Of a DNA stretch of 64,000 bases, positions 53,332 to 62,501 are shown in pieces. Position 1 is the first letter of the stretch. Each line of letters begins with the position of its first letter. This DNA comes from JAJDXO01 sp965207535 (lineage in GTDB: Bacteria > Pseudomonadota > Alphaproteobacteria > Rhodospirillales > UBA2165), in the NCBI GenBank assembly GCA_965207535.1, contig CBDBMR010000017.1, positions 496,001-560,000 of the forward strand. Reading direction: 5' to 3'. The position numbers and the translations under genes are program-made. The notes beneath the pieces are model-generated. The model saw nothing but the letters and a program-made list of their open reading frames with translations, was not told the origin of the DNA and ran no database searches.

Positions 53332-54369
53332 CTAGGCGTCCGCCACCCGGATGACCGCGCGGCCCGTCACTTGGCCGGCCTCCACCAAGTCATGGAGTTC
53401 GTTGGCCTCTTCCATGGGCCGGACCTCGGTCACCAGGGGCCACACCTCGCGCCTTCCGGCCAATTCGAGGGCGCTCGCCAATTCGCCCTTGGTGCAGAAC
53501 CGGCTGCCCAGCACTTCCCGTTCGCCGGCGAGGAACGACATGGCGTTGACCTCGAAATCCTGCCCGGCGCCGCCGAGAGTGATGAGACGCCCGCCGACGC
53601 CGAGGGACTTGAACCCCGCCTCCAATGTCTGGCGGGAGGATACATAGTCTATGGCCGCATCGGCGCCGCCGCCCGACGCCTCGATGATCGCCTCGACGAC
53701 ATCGTTGCGGCTGCCGTCGATGCAAATCTCGGCGCCGGCTTTTTCGCAGGCGGCGAATTTTTCGGGCTTGGTGTCGACGGCGATCACCCGGGCATTGGCA
53801 TAAGCCCCCATCATCACCTGATGGATGCCGACTCCGCCGCCGGCGCCGAACACCGCAACCCACTCGCCGGGCTGGACGCGGGCGCGGCGCAGCACCTTGA
53901 CCGGCGTCGCCAGGGCATCGGCGGCCACGCCGGCTTCCGCCGGGTGCGCCTGGTAATCGAGGCTTTCGGGAAACTTCACGAAGGACCGCGCCGGCAGCTT
54001 GATGTATTCGGCATACCCGCCGTCGACCGCCCGCCCGATGACACCGGGCGAGTTTTCGCACAGACTCTCCCGGTCGGCGAGGCACCAGCGGCAATGGCCG
54101 CAGGTGAGATAGAAATGCGCGGTGACCCCGTCACCGACGGCGAGGCCGTAATCGTGGCCGGGCCCGATCTCGACGATCTCGGCGGCGATTTCATGGCCGA
54201 TGATCAGCGGATAGTTGGCCGGCACCCGCCCCGCCTTCACGTGCTGGATGGTCAGCCCCGCGCCGCAGGTGATCACCCGCGCAACCGCCTCCCCCGGCCC
54301 GGCCACGGGGTCCGGTACATCCCTGAGATCAAACGGCCGGTTGGGGCCTTCCAGGACCAGCGCCTTCAT
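53332..54369 (-). CDS. Zinc-dependent alcohol dehydrogenase (MDR superfamily)
   Basis: The 345-residue protein has catalytic zinc ligands C35 and H59-E60 (IIGHE), the structural zinc site C90-GH-C93-RW-C96-x7-C104, and the Rossmann motif VFGAGGGVGIHQV. It is a quinone-/threonine-dehydrogenase-like or long-chain alcohol dehydrogenase. It lies just upstream of the amidohydrolase and downstream of the thiolase-like gene, all on the minus strand. Substrate unknown. Confidence 0.92.
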   Translation of the reverse strand: MKALVLEGPNRPFDLRDVPDPVAGPGEAVARVITCGAGLTIQHVKAGRVPANYPLIIGHEIAAEIVEIGPGHDYGLAVGDGVTAHFYLTCGHCRWCLADRESLCENSPGVIGRAVDGGYAEYIKLPARSFVKFPESLDYQAHPAEAGVAADALATPVKVLRRARVQPGEWVAVFGAGGGVGIHQVMMGAYANARVIAVDTKPEKFAACEKAGAEICIDGSRNDVVEAIIEASGGGADAAIDYVSSRQTLEAGFKSLGVGGRLITLGGAGQDFEVNAMSFLAGEREVLGSRFCTKGELASALELAGRREVWPLVTEVRPMEEANELHDLVEAGQVTGRAVIRVADA

Positions 54370-54450
54370 GCCACCCCTCCCTTGGTTCCATGTCTTTTAC
54401 CGAATTAGACCAGATACGGGCGCCCATAAAGGCCAAAATACGGCCGCACG

Positions 54451-55608
54451 CTACACCGCCGCCCCGGTGCCGAAGATGGCCGTGACCTGAGACGACAGCT
54501 TGCCGCCGTTGCCGTTGCAGAGCGCGATCTCCGCGCCCTCGATCTGGCGGCCCTCGGCCTCGCCCCTCAGCTGCTCGACCGCTTCGGCGACGGTGAACAG
54601 GCCGTACATGCCCGGATGGACGCAGCTTAAGCCCCCGCCGTTCGTGTTGACCGGCAAGCGGCCGCCGGGCGCGATGGCGCCCGATTCCACCAGTGCGCCT
54701 CCCTCGCCCTTGGCGCAAAAGCCCAAATCTTCGAGGAACAGGATCGTGTTGATGGTGAAGGCGTCGTAGAACTCCATCACATCGACGTCGTCCCGGGAAA
54801 TCCCGGCCATCTCGAACGCCCGGGGCGCGGCCTTGGCGACCGCGGTCACCGTGAGGTCCGGCATCTGGGCAATCTGGTCGTGGGTCATGGCCACGCCGAT
54901 GCCGAGGAGGTAAACCGGCGGCTTCGGGAAATCCTTGGCCCGCTCGGACCGGACCATGACGATTGCCGCCCCGCCGTCCGAAACCAGGCAGCAATCCAGC
55001 ACGGTGAACGGATCGCAGATCATCCGGGCGTTGGCCACGTCTTCGACGGTGATCGGCTCCCGCATCTCGGCGCGCGGGTTCTTCCGGGCCCATGCCCGGG
55101 CCGAGGTGGCGACCGAGGCCAGCTGTTCCCGCGTGGTGCCGAATTCGTGCATGTGGCGCGCCGCCGCCATGGCATAGGAGCCGATGGGATTGCGGGGGCC
55201 GTAAACGTCTTCGTAGGGCGCCCGGACCTGCGGTCCCCGCCCCTGTCCGGCGCGCCCGCCCGACCGCGCCGTCGAGCCGTAGGCGATCAGCGCCACATTG
55301 CAAAGGCCGGTGGCCAGCGCCATGGAGGCGGCCTGCACATGGCTGACGAATGTCGAGCCGCCGATATTGGTGCTGTCGAGAACCGCCGGGTCGATCCCCA
55401 GATACTCCGCCGACTGAAGCGCCAGGAACGGGCTCGCGAAATTGGAGACGAACAGCCCGTCGACATCCTTGACGGTCAGGCCGGCATCGGAGAGCGCCCC
55501 GTGGGCGGCCTCCGCCATCACCTCCAGATGGGAGCGTTCGGGCAAGGTGCCGAACTCGGTGAGGCCGAGCCCGGCAATGGCCGCGGCGCCCCGCAACATG
55601 TGCGCCAT
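54451..55608 (-). CDS. Thiolase-like acyl-CoA acetyltransferase family protein lacking the usual nucleophilic Cys
   Basis: The 385-residue protein is thiolase-like (AGLGLTEFG, SDAGLTVKDVDGLFVSNF) with the C-terminal pattern EFYDAFTINTILFLEDLGFC and SCVHPGMYGLF. At the position of the active-site Cys (N-x-C-A-S-G) it reads NIGGSTFVSHV, so no Cys. Its start overlaps the stop of the DUF35 gene (TGATG), and thiolase-like/DUF35 pairs form one complex, as in BbsA/BbsB-type and related enzymes. The role may be scaffolding or aldol/retro-Claisen chemistry rather than ordinary thiolysis. Confidence 0.87.
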   Translation of the reverse strand: MAHMLRGAAAIAGLGLTEFGTLPERSHLEVMAEAAHGALSDAGLTVKDVDGLFVSNFASPFLALQSAEYLGIDPAVLDSTNIGGSTFVSHVQAASMALATGLCNVALIAYGSTARSGGRAGQGRGPQVRAPYEDVYGPRNPIGSYAMAAARHMHEFGTTREQLASVATSARAWARKNPRAEMREPITVEDVANARMICDPFTVLDCCLVSDGGAAIVMVRSERAKDFPKPPVYLLGIGVAMTHDQIAQMPDLTVTAVAKAAPRAFEMAGISRDDVDVMEFYDAFTINTILFLEDLGFCAKGEGGALVESGAIAPGGRLPVNTNGGGLSCVHPGMYGLFTVAEAVEQLRGEAEGRQIEGAEIALCNGNGGKLSSQVTAIFGTGAAV

Positions 55609-56003
55609 CAGCCGGCCGCCGCCGGCCGGAACAGGACGACCTTCTCCTCGTCCAGTTCGCCGATGAAGGCTTCCACCGGCTGACCGATCCGGACCTCTTC
55701 GGGAGGCGTGTCCACGACCCGGCTGATGAGCCGCGGCCCTTCCTCCAGGTCGACGAGACAGATGTTGTAGTCGCCGCCCCTCTCCGGCTTCTGCCGGACA
55801 ATCGTGGTCGAATAGACGGTGCCCTTGCCGGACGCCGTCACCCAGCCGAGGTCCGTCGAGCCGCACGCGGTGCAAATCGCCCTGGGATAGAAGATGTGGG
55901 TTCCGCAGTCACGGCACTGCTGGATTTGAAACGTGCCGTCCTCCAGCGCCGCCCGGTAAATCGCGTCGGGACCCGGGCTGTCGAAGGTCCGGTTGTCGCT
56001 CAT
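55608..56003 (-). CDS. DUF35 OB-fold / zinc-ribbon protein, partner of the thiolase-like protein
   Basis: The 131-residue protein carries a rubredoxin-like zinc site C30-RD-C33 ... C44-TA-C47 followed by an OB-fold domain (GTVYSTTIVRQKPE, ISRVVD). These proteins bind acyl-CoA and form complexes with thiolase-like subunits. The stop overlaps the thiolase-like start by one base. It is divergent from the CoA-transferase genes, with 78 bp between starts. Confidence 0.92.
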   Translation of the reverse strand: MSDNRTFDSPGPDAIYRAALEDGTFQIQQCRDCGTHIFYPRAICTACGSTDLGWVTASGKGTVYSTTIVRQKPERGGDYNICLVDLEEGPRLISRVVDTPPEEVRIGQPVEAFIGELDEEKVVLFRPAAAG

Positions 56004-56081
56004 GTTCGCCCCTCCCTTGGCGGCCGGAGTTGACTCGACCGCCGGCCATGGCCAACGTTCTCCCGACAGGGTCCAAAAAAA

Positions 56082-56762
56082 ATGATCGATAAGCAATGCA
56101 AGAGTGCGGCGGAAGCCGTCGAGGGGATCGAGGACGGCGCCGTCATCCTGGTCGGCGGCTTCGGCCAGACGGGGGAGCCCATGGACCTCCTCGACGCCAT
56201 CGCCGCAAAGGGTCTGAAGGACCTCACCATCGTCGCCAATGGCGGCGGATCCGGTGAGCATGGCATCGGCCGGCTGCTGGCCGGCGGCTGCGTGCGGAAA
56301 CTGGTGTGCTCGTTTCCGCGGGTGCCGGGTTCCGTCGCCTTCGAGGAACTGTACGAACAGCGGGCGATCGAGCTGGAGATCGTCCCCCAGGGCACCATCG
56401 CCGAACGGGTCCGGGCGGGCGGCGCCGGCATCCCCGCCTTCTACGTGCCGACCGGCGCCGGCACCGAGCTCGCCGAAGGCAAGGAACATCGCGCGTTCGA
56501 GGGCCGGGCGTTCGTCATGGAACACGCGATCAAGGGCGACGTGGCGGTGATCAAGGCCGAACGCGCCGACCGCTGGGGAAATTTGAGCTACAGGCTGTCG
56601 GCGCGGAATTTCAATCCGGTCATGGCCATGGGCGCCGAGTTGACCATCGCGCAGGTGGAGGAATGCGTCCCCCTGGGCGGGATGGACCCGGAAGCGATCG
56701 TTACGCCCAGCATCTTCGTCGACCGGGTGGTGGAAATTCCGGACGGGGTGTCCAATGGCTGA
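56082..56762 (+). CDS. 3-oxoacid CoA-transferase, subunit A
   Basis: The 226-residue protein is the alpha subunit of a class I CoA-transferase: AILVGGFGQTGEPMDLLDAI-type N-terminus, VANGGGSGEHGIGRLL, LVCSFPR, PTGAGTELAEGKE. It probably transfers CoA from succinyl-CoA to a 3-oxoacid such as 3-oxoadipate or acetoacetate. Its stop lies 8 bp inside subunit B, so both are made from one message. No catalytic glutamate is expected in this subunit. Confidence 0.93.
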   Translation: MIDKQCKSAAEAVEGIEDGAVILVGGFGQTGEPMDLLDAIAAKGLKDLTIVANGGGSGEHGIGRLLAGGCVRKLVCSFPRVPGSVAFEELYEQRAIELEIVPQGTIAERVRAGGAGIPAFYVPTGAGTELAEGKEHRAFEGRAFVMEHAIKGDVAVIKAERADRWGNLSYRLSARNFNPVMAMGAELTIAQVEECVPLGGMDPEAIVTPSIFVDRVVEIPDGVSNG

Positions 56763-57432
56763 CGGTTTGACGCGCAACCAGATGGCTTGGCGCCTCGGCC
56801 AGGATATCGCCGAGGGGTGTTACGTGAATCTGGGCGTCGGCATCCCGCTGCTGGTGCTCGATCATGCGCCGGCCAGCCGCGAAATCATCTTTCATTCGGA
56901 AAACGGCGTGCTCGGCATGAAGCCCAAGGATGAGACCGACGGCATAAGGCCGGACGACCTCACCAATGCGGGCAAGCAGCCCGTGTCGCTGGTGCCCGGC
57001 GCCGCCATGTTTCATCACGCCGACAGCTTCATCATGATCCGCGGCGGGCATCTGGATATCGCGGTTCTCGGCGCCTATCAGGTGGCCGAGAACGGCGACC
57101 TCGCCAACTGGCGGCTTCCCGGCTCCGCCACCGCGCCCGCCGTCGGCGGCGCCATGGATCTCGCCACCGGCGCCAGGAACGTCTGGGCCATATGCGAGCA
57201 CAACGGCAGGGACGGCGCGCCCAAGATCGTCCGCGAGTGCACGCTCCCCCTCACCGGGCCCAAGTCGGTGAACCGCATCTACACCGATCTCGCCATCATC
57301 GACGTCACCCCGGACGGCCTCGTGGTGCGGGAGAAAATCGAGGATTTGTCCCTGGAAGACCTGCAGGCGCTCACCGACGCCCCGCTGAGCTTGGCCAACG
57401 ACTGGCGGCCCCTGGAAGCGCCGGAGCTGTGA
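56755..57432 (+). CDS. 3-oxoacid CoA-transferase, subunit B
   Basis: The 225-residue beta subunit contains the catalytic glutamate in HSENGVLGM, plus YVNLGVGIPLLV and GGHLDIAVLGAYQV. It overlaps subunit A by 8 bp. Together with the adjacent thiolase-like/DUF35 pair, acyl-CoA ligase and acyl-CoA dehydrogenase, it suggests degradation of a dicarboxylic or aromatic-derived acid by a beta-ketoadipate-like route. 3-Oxoadipate is the best guess for substrate. Confidence 0.93.
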   Translation: MADGLTRNQMAWRLGQDIAEGCYVNLGVGIPLLVLDHAPASREIIFHSENGVLGMKPKDETDGIRPDDLTNAGKQPVSLVPGAAMFHHADSFIMIRGGHLDIAVLGAYQVAENGDLANWRLPGSATAPAVGGAMDLATGARNVWAICEHNGRDGAPKIVRECTLPLTGPKSVNRIYTDLAIIDVTPDGLVVREKIEDLSLEDLQALTDAPLSLANDWRPLEAPEL

Positions 57433-57459
57433 CGATCGGCGCCAACGGCAGTTGACGAG

Positions 57460-57550
57460 GCCGTCATGCCCCGCCCCACCGGACCGGCCTTCAGCCGGCG
57501 TAGGCCGGCTTCGCCGGCCGGAGGACAGACACGGCTATGATCGGCTCTAG
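57460..57550. repeat. Family-C repeat and short family-E-like tail
   Basis: gtcatgccccgccccaccgg, cggccttcagccggcgtagg, ggcttcgccggcc (57463-57520) match family C at 7750-7800 and 30620-30670. The end, tgatcggctctagcc, resembles the flank of family E. Confidence 0.65.
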
Positions 57551-57598
57551 CCCCAACATCGGCTATGGTTACTTCCATGAAACCTGGAGCAAGCAGCT

Positions 57599-58660
57599 TT
57601 GGCTAAAACCACCTTCGGAATCTTCGACCATATTGAAGGCATCCCGGGAACGTCTACGCAGCAATTGTTACGTGACCGGCTGAAAATCATAAGGAAGGCC
57701 GATGCGGCCGGATTTGCGGGCTTTTACTTCGCCGAGCACCACGGAACCGATCTCTGTCTGGTCCCCAACCAGGATTTGATCATCGCGGCCGCCTCGCAAC
57801 TCACCACAACTATCCGTATGGGGCCAATGGTCAAACTGCTGCCCCTGCACAATCCAGTCCGGGTCATCGAGGATTTATGCGTCCTCGATAATCTAACCAA
57901 TGGCCGCGTCGAGTTTGGGGTCGGCCGGGGGATAGCTCCCGTTGAGCATTACTGGTTTGGCGGCGACTGGCTGACATCCAGGGATCGGTATCACGATGCT
58001 TTGGGTATCATCGCCCGGGCGCTTCGCACGGGTGAGATCAGTTCTGAAGACTCGAAGTACTATAATTTTCGCACAATGCCGATGGCCTGCATGCCTGTAC
58101 AGGAGAGCATACCGTTCTGGTGCCCAAATAATCCTGCTGCCGCCGGTCGGTACGGGTTCAAGCTCATGTGTGCGGGCCCGATTACCAAGCAAGGTTACGA
58201 CCTCTATCTTGAGAACTGGCATACCCACCGCGACGATCCAATCCGGTTCGACGGCCCCGACGATGAGCCGTTTGTTGGCGTGACAATGCCGATCGCCATC
58301 GATTACGACGAGAAAATCGCACACGACCAAGCGACACGAGCGATGGCGGGCCTCATGCGGCGTGCCCACGCCGTCCATGACTGGGACGTTGAATTGATCG
58401 GCGAGGATGCGGCATACGATGCTCTTGCCGCACTTCGTCACATCATGTCGGTCATGGACCGTAAGATCGAAGATGGGTACGGCACGCCGAACAAAATTAT
58501 CGATCGTTTCGGTAAGTTGATCGACGATGGAATGGTCGACCAGATCGTGCTCCAGACCCCAACCGGCGATATCGCTATCGAGGAGGCAAATGCAACGCTC
58601 GACCTCTTCATTTCGGAAGTGCAGCCGGCGCTTGAAGCCGCGTCCGTGCACCGGTGTTGA
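57599..58660 (+). CDS. Luciferase-like (LLM) flavin-dependent oxidoreductase
   Basis: The 353-residue TIM-barrel flavoprotein has FGIFDHIEG at the N-terminus, FAGFYFAEHHG, MGPMVKLLPLHNPVRVIEDL and GRVEFGVGRGIAPVEH. It uses reduced FMN or F420-like cofactor to oxygenate or reduce an unknown substrate. The start is TTG 57599 (ggagc upstream); no in-frame ATG exists early. Third-position GC is visibly lower than in the neighbouring genes (codons such as ATT, TAT, TTA, CGA are frequent), which suggests recent acquisition. It is isolated between repeats. Confidence 0.88.
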   Translation: MAKTTFGIFDHIEGIPGTSTQQLLRDRLKIIRKADAAGFAGFYFAEHHGTDLCLVPNQDLIIAAASQLTTTIRMGPMVKLLPLHNPVRVIEDLCVLDNLTNGRVEFGVGRGIAPVEHYWFGGDWLTSRDRYHDALGIIARALRTGEISSEDSKYYNFRTMPMACMPVQESIPFWCPNNPAAAGRYGFKLMCAGPITKQGYDLYLENWHTHRDDPIRFDGPDDEPFVGVTMPIAIDYDEKIAHDQATRAMAGLMRRAHAVHDWDVELIGEDAAYDALAALRHIMSVMDRKIEDGYGTPNKIIDRFGKLIDDGMVDQIVLQTPTGDIAIEEANATLDLFISEVQPALEAASVHRC

Positions 58661-58910
58661 CCCGGTGATCTACGCTTGGCCGTCAACGCTATACGTGGAT
58701 GGCCGGGTCTGGGGCCCGGCCATGACGAGCTTATTTTATTCAGCACCCGTCATGCCCCGCCGATAGCGCGGGGCATCCAGGATATTCACCACGGAGAACA
58801 CCGAGGACACAGAGTATCCATACTCGAATCCGCTCCGTGATCTCTGTGTGCTCTGTGGTAATTTTGCATCCTCTCCCCCTCGAAGGGGGCGAGGGTCAGG
58901 GTGAGGGGGT
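58661..58910. repeat. Array of repeats (families C, B, A) downstream of the LLM gene
   Basis: 58655-58785 is family C (ggatggccgggtctggggcccggcc, tcatgcccc...ggggcatcca, split). 58785-58866 is family B (accacggagaacaccgaggac ... ctgtgtgctctgtgg). 58866-58912 is family A (ctccccctcgaagggggcgagg). It separates two convergent transcripts; there is no gene. Confidence 0.75.
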
Positions 58911-60437
58911 TCAGCCGCCCGCCACGAGGCCGCGCAGCTCGTACTTGAGAATTTTGCCCATGGCGTTGCGCGGGAATTCGTCGACGAAGACCACGTCCTT
59001 CGGGTGCTTGAAGCGCGCCAGCACGCCGTCGAACCGTCCGGCCAGCGTCTCCTTGTCCAGGGCCGCGCCGTCGCGGAGCGCGATCACCGCCACCGGCACC
59101 TCGCCCCATTTCTCGTCCGGGCGGCCGACCACCGAGGCGTCCTCCACCTCGTCCATGTCGTACAGCACCTGCTCCACTTCCGCCGGGTAGATATTCTCGC
59201 CGCCCGAAATGATCACGTCCTTGAGGCGGTCGTTGACCCAGTAATCGCCGTCCTCGTCCCGGTAGCCCACGTCGCCGGTATGGAACCAGCCGTCCCGGAT
59301 GGCCTCCCGGGTCGCTTCCTCGTTGCCCCAATATTCGTAGAGGATGCTCTTGCCCCTGATGAGAATTTCGCCGGATTGGCCGGGCGCCACGTCGGCGCCG
59401 TCCTCGCCGACGATCCGCGCTTCGCAGTGAAGGGCCGGCTTGCCGATGGAGCCCGGCTTGCGGTAACCGTCGGCGGCCAGCTGGTAGATGGCCCCGGGCG
59501 CCGTTTCGGTGGTGCCGTAAAGCTGGCAGACGGCCATGCCCCGGTCGAGGAACGGCTGGATCATCGCCACCGGTACGATGGTCGAGCCCGTGGTCATCTG
59601 CCGGAGCGACGACAGATCGGCGCTCTCCCAGCCGGGATGCCCCCTCATCGCCTGCATGACCGCCGGCACCGCGATGATCAGGGTGATCCGGTCGTCTTCG
59701 ATGCTCCGCAAGGCATCGCCCGGATCGAACCGCTCGTGCAGGACGATGGATGCCCCGCAATAGAGCCCCGGGGTCAGCATGATGTTGAGGCCGCCGACAT
59801 GAAACAGGGGGATGCTCACCAGGATCCTGTCGTCGCTCCGCATGTCGGCGGCGTGAACGCAGTTGAGGGCGTTGTAGTGGATGGCTTCCTGGGTCAGCAC
59901 CGCGCCCTTGGGCCGGCCGGTCGTGCCCGAGGTATAGACCAGCAGAAACGGCGCGTCGGCGCCCACATGGGGGTTGTGGTCGTCGCCCTCGGCCAGGGAC
60001 AGCTCTTCTTCGAGAAGGTACCAGCCGAAGCGGGATGCGGTGCCGCGGCAGTCGACGAAGGCGGTATCCGGGAAATCGATCCTGAACCCCTCGGCGTGAT
60101 CGAGATACTCGTCGTCGCAGAACACCGCCTTGGCGCCCGAATCCTTGAGAATGTAGGCATGCTCCGCCGCCGCGAGGCGCCAGTTGAGCGGCAGGAACAT
60201 GGCCCCCAGCCGGGCCGCGGCGAAGAACAGGAACAAATATTCGGCGGTGTTGGGGCCGAGATAGGCGATCCGGTCGCCGCGGCCGACGCCGAGGCGGTGC
60301 TTGAGCATCCGGGCATAGGCCCGGACCTGGCCGGCGAACTCGGCGTAGGTCACCTCGCCGCGCGCATGCTCGAGGGCGACCTTGTCGGGCGTGAATCCGG
60401 CGTGGGTCTCGATCCAGCCGGAGATGTCGTCGCTCAC
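58911..60437 (-). CDS. AMP-forming acyl-CoA synthetase (ligase)
   Basis: The 508-residue enzyme has the P-loop YTSGTTGRPKGAVLT, LYGTTETAPGAI, YRDEDGDYWVNDRLKDVIISGGENIYPAEVE-type hinge (GENIYP) and the C-terminal NAMGKILKYELR with catalytic Lys. It activates a carboxylic acid to its CoA ester. GTG 60437 overlaps the acyl-CoA dehydrogenase stop by 4 bp (GTGA). It is the last gene of the NicX-like operon. Confidence 0.93.
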   Translation of the reverse strand: MSDDISGWIETHAGFTPDKVALEHARGEVTYAEFAGQVRAYARMLKHRLGVGRGDRIAYLGPNTAEYLFLFFAAARLGAMFLPLNWRLAAAEHAYILKDSGAKAVFCDDEYLDHAEGFRIDFPDTAFVDCRGTASRFGWYLLEEELSLAEGDDHNPHVGADAPFLLVYTSGTTGRPKGAVLTQEAIHYNALNCVHAADMRSDDRILVSIPLFHVGGLNIMLTPGLYCGASIVLHERFDPGDALRSIEDDRITLIIAVPAVMQAMRGHPGWESADLSSLRQMTTGSTIVPVAMIQPFLDRGMAVCQLYGTTETAPGAIYQLAADGYRKPGSIGKPALHCEARIVGEDGADVAPGQSGEILIRGKSILYEYWGNEEATREAIRDGWFHTGDVGYRDEDGDYWVNDRLKDVIISGGENIYPAEVEQVLYDMDEVEDASVVGRPDEKWGEVPVAVIALRDGAALDKETLAGRFDGVLARFKHPKDVVFVDEFPRNAMGKILKYELRGLVAGG

Positions 60438-61690
60438 TCGTCCTCCTCGCCCCTGTTGTAGAGGGCTTCGCGGCCGAGGCGGTCCTGGCAAATCTCCGCC
60501 GTCCACGGCAGCATCAGGGCGCCGCAGCGGCTGTCCCGGTAGAGCCGCTCCAGCGGCAGGCTCTTGAGCATGGATTGTCCGCCGCAGGTGCGGATCGCCA
60601 TCCGGCACAGTTCGTTGGAATTCTCCATCACCGCATATTGCGCCGTATAGGCCCTGAGCACCTGTTCCTTGCTCGGGTTGGGGCCGGCCTCGGCAATCGC
60701 CTGGAACCACACCGACTTGGTCTGCTCCAGCATCATGTGCATGTTGGCCACCGCCAGCTGCTTGGTCGGATACATCCGCCGCTTCACCGGCGGCGTGCCC
60801 GGCGCTTCGCCGCGCAAATACTTGACAGTGAAATCATAGGCCGCCTGGGCGATGCCCATGTAGGTGGGCGTCAGGGTCAGGAACATGTGCGGCCAGCTGG
60901 TCGCCGCCGCGAAATAGATCCCCTTGGGCATCAGCTGTTCGTCGTCGCTGACGAACACGTTGTCGAACAGGAGATTGCGGCTGACGGTTCCGCGCATGCC
61001 CAGGGGATCCCAGTCGCCGACCACGGAAACCCCTTCGGCGTCCGCCGGCACCGCCACGTACATGGTGTCCCGCCTGGACAGGTTTTGTTTCTTCTCGGTG
61101 CACAGCACGCCGTAATAGTCGGCGGAGCCCGCCAGCGACGCGAAGATCTTCTTGCCGTTGATCAGCCAGCCGCCGTCGGCCTTGGTCGCGGTGGTGCCGA
61201 AGGGCGCCGTCCCGGCCGCCGCCGCGCCGCCCTCGGAAAACGGCTGGGCGTAGATGGCGCCGTCCTTGACGATCCGCTTGTAGTGGATGGCCCGGCGGCG
61301 GTTGTGGGTCTTGCGCTGAGCCGCCGTCATCTTGAGGTCGTCGGCCAGGTCGCCGGTCCACAGGCAGGAACTGACGTGCATGTTCCAGGTCAGCGACGTG
61401 GTGCCGCAATAGCGCCCGATCTCGGCGGCCGTCAGCATGTAGGTCATGTAGTCGGCGCCGATGCCGCCGTTCCCGGACGGCACGCAGATGCCCAGCAGCT
61501 TCGACTTGTGGAGGTCCTTGTAGTTCTCCATCGGGAAGATGGCGTCCCGGTCCCATTTGTCGGCCCGGCCGGCGAATTTCTCCTCGCCCAGTTTCCTGGC
61601 CTTCGCCGTGAGGTCCGCCTGCTTCCTGGTCAGCCGCCACGCCTTGGGATCGTACATGGGGGCGTCGAGTTGATCGTTTGCGGTCGCCAT
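60434..61690 (-). CDS. Acyl-CoA dehydrogenase
   Basis: The 418-residue flavoprotein has the ACAD three-domain layout: AEIGRYCGTTSLTWNMH, the FAD-region segment WLINGKKIFASLAGSADYY, VVGDWDPLGMRGTVSRN and the C-terminal helical bundle with LCRMAIRTCGGQSMLKSLPLERLYRDSRCG-type motif. It oxidises an acyl-CoA, or in some relatives hydroxylates aromatics with FMNH2. It lies between the hydrolase gene (12 bp) and the ligase (overlap), so it acts on the same substrate line. Confidence 0.92.
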   Translation of the reverse strand: MATANDQLDAPMYDPKAWRLTRKQADLTAKARKLGEEKFAGRADKWDRDAIFPMENYKDLHKSKLLGICVPSGNGGIGADYMTYMLTAAEIGRYCGTTSLTWNMHVSSCLWTGDLADDLKMTAAQRKTHNRRRAIHYKRIVKDGAIYAQPFSEGGAAAAGTAPFGTTATKADGGWLINGKKIFASLAGSADYYGVLCTEKKQNLSRRDTMYVAVPADAEGVSVVGDWDPLGMRGTVSRNLLFDNVFVSDDEQLMPKGIYFAAATSWPHMFLTLTPTYMGIAQAAYDFTVKYLRGEAPGTPPVKRRMYPTKQLAVANMHMMLEQTKSVWFQAIAEAGPNPSKEQVLRAYTAQYAVMENSNELCRMAIRTCGGQSMLKSLPLERLYRDSRCGALMLPWTAEICQDRLGREALYNRGEEDE

Positions 61691-61702
61691 CGGGGACCCT
61701 CC

Positions 61703-62494
61703 CTAGATCTGGTCGAGAAATTGCTGGATCGCCCCGTTGAACAGATCGGGGCATTCGAGATTGGCCAGGTGGTTGGCGCCGGGCATGCAGTGATACCTGG
61801 CGCCGGGAATCTTGCCGGCCATTCTTTCCATCATGCCGGCGGGCGCGTTCAAGTCCTTCTCTCCCGCCAGCACCAGGGTCGGCACAGCGATTTTGCCCAG
61901 ATTGTCGCGCCGGTCGAAGGTGACCAGACATTGGACCACCGCCCGGTAGGTGTCTTCGGGCACCGCCGCCATGGCGTCCCGGGCGAGGCGGACGGCTTGC
62001 GGGTCGGCGCCGGGGGGAAACATGGTCCGGATCACCTCGCCGGCGATGTCTTCCATGCCCTGGCCGTTGTCCAGCGGGCCCAGCCGGTCGGCAACGAACT
62101 TTTTCTGGAAATCCCCGTCGGGGCGCCCGAATGCCGGGCTGGTCTGGGCGAGCACGAGGCTGGCGATCCGGTCGGGATAGATGGCGGCCATTTCCTGGGC
62201 GACCATGCCGCCGATGGAATGACCGACGATATGGGCGGTCTCCATGCCGAGATGGTCGAGCAGCGCCGCCAGGGCGGCAGCGAGCCCGGGGAACGTCACC
62301 GGGTCGATGGCCGCCGAGCCGCGATAGCCCGGCATGTTCCACGCCACCGCGTGGGTTGCGGCGGCGAAGTGATCGAGCTGGAACCGGAAGGCCTCGGCAT
62401 CGCCGCCGATCCCGTGCAGGAAGATCAGCCCGGGCCGGCCCTCGGAAGCGGCGCCGGCTTCGCTATAGGTGATCGGGAAAGGCGCGCCGCTCAT
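61703..62494 (-). CDS. Alpha/beta hydrolase (deformylase or enol-lactonase-like)
   Basis: The 263-residue hydrolase has the oxyanion HGIGG, the nucleophile elbow GHSIGG with S93, the Asp of AGEKDLNAP and the His of GANHLANLE. It resembles 3-oxoadipate enol-lactonase and N-formylmaleamate deformylase. Being directly downstream of a NicX-like dioxygenase (7 bp), deformylation of a ring-cleavage product is the better guess, as NicD acts after NicX. Confidence 0.88.
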   Translation of the reverse strand: MSGAPFPITYSEAGAASEGRPGLIFLHGIGGDAEAFRFQLDHFAAATHAVAWNMPGYRGSAAIDPVTFPGLAAALAALLDHLGMETAHIVGHSIGGMVAQEMAAIYPDRIASLVLAQTSPAFGRPDGDFQKKFVADRLGPLDNGQGMEDIAGEVIRTMFPPGADPQAVRLARDAMAAVPEDTYRAVVQCLVTFDRRDNLGKIAVPTLVLAGEKDLNAPAGMMERMAGKIPGARYHCMPGANHLANLECPDLFNGAIQQFLDQI

Positions 62495-62501
62495 GTCGGG
62501 C

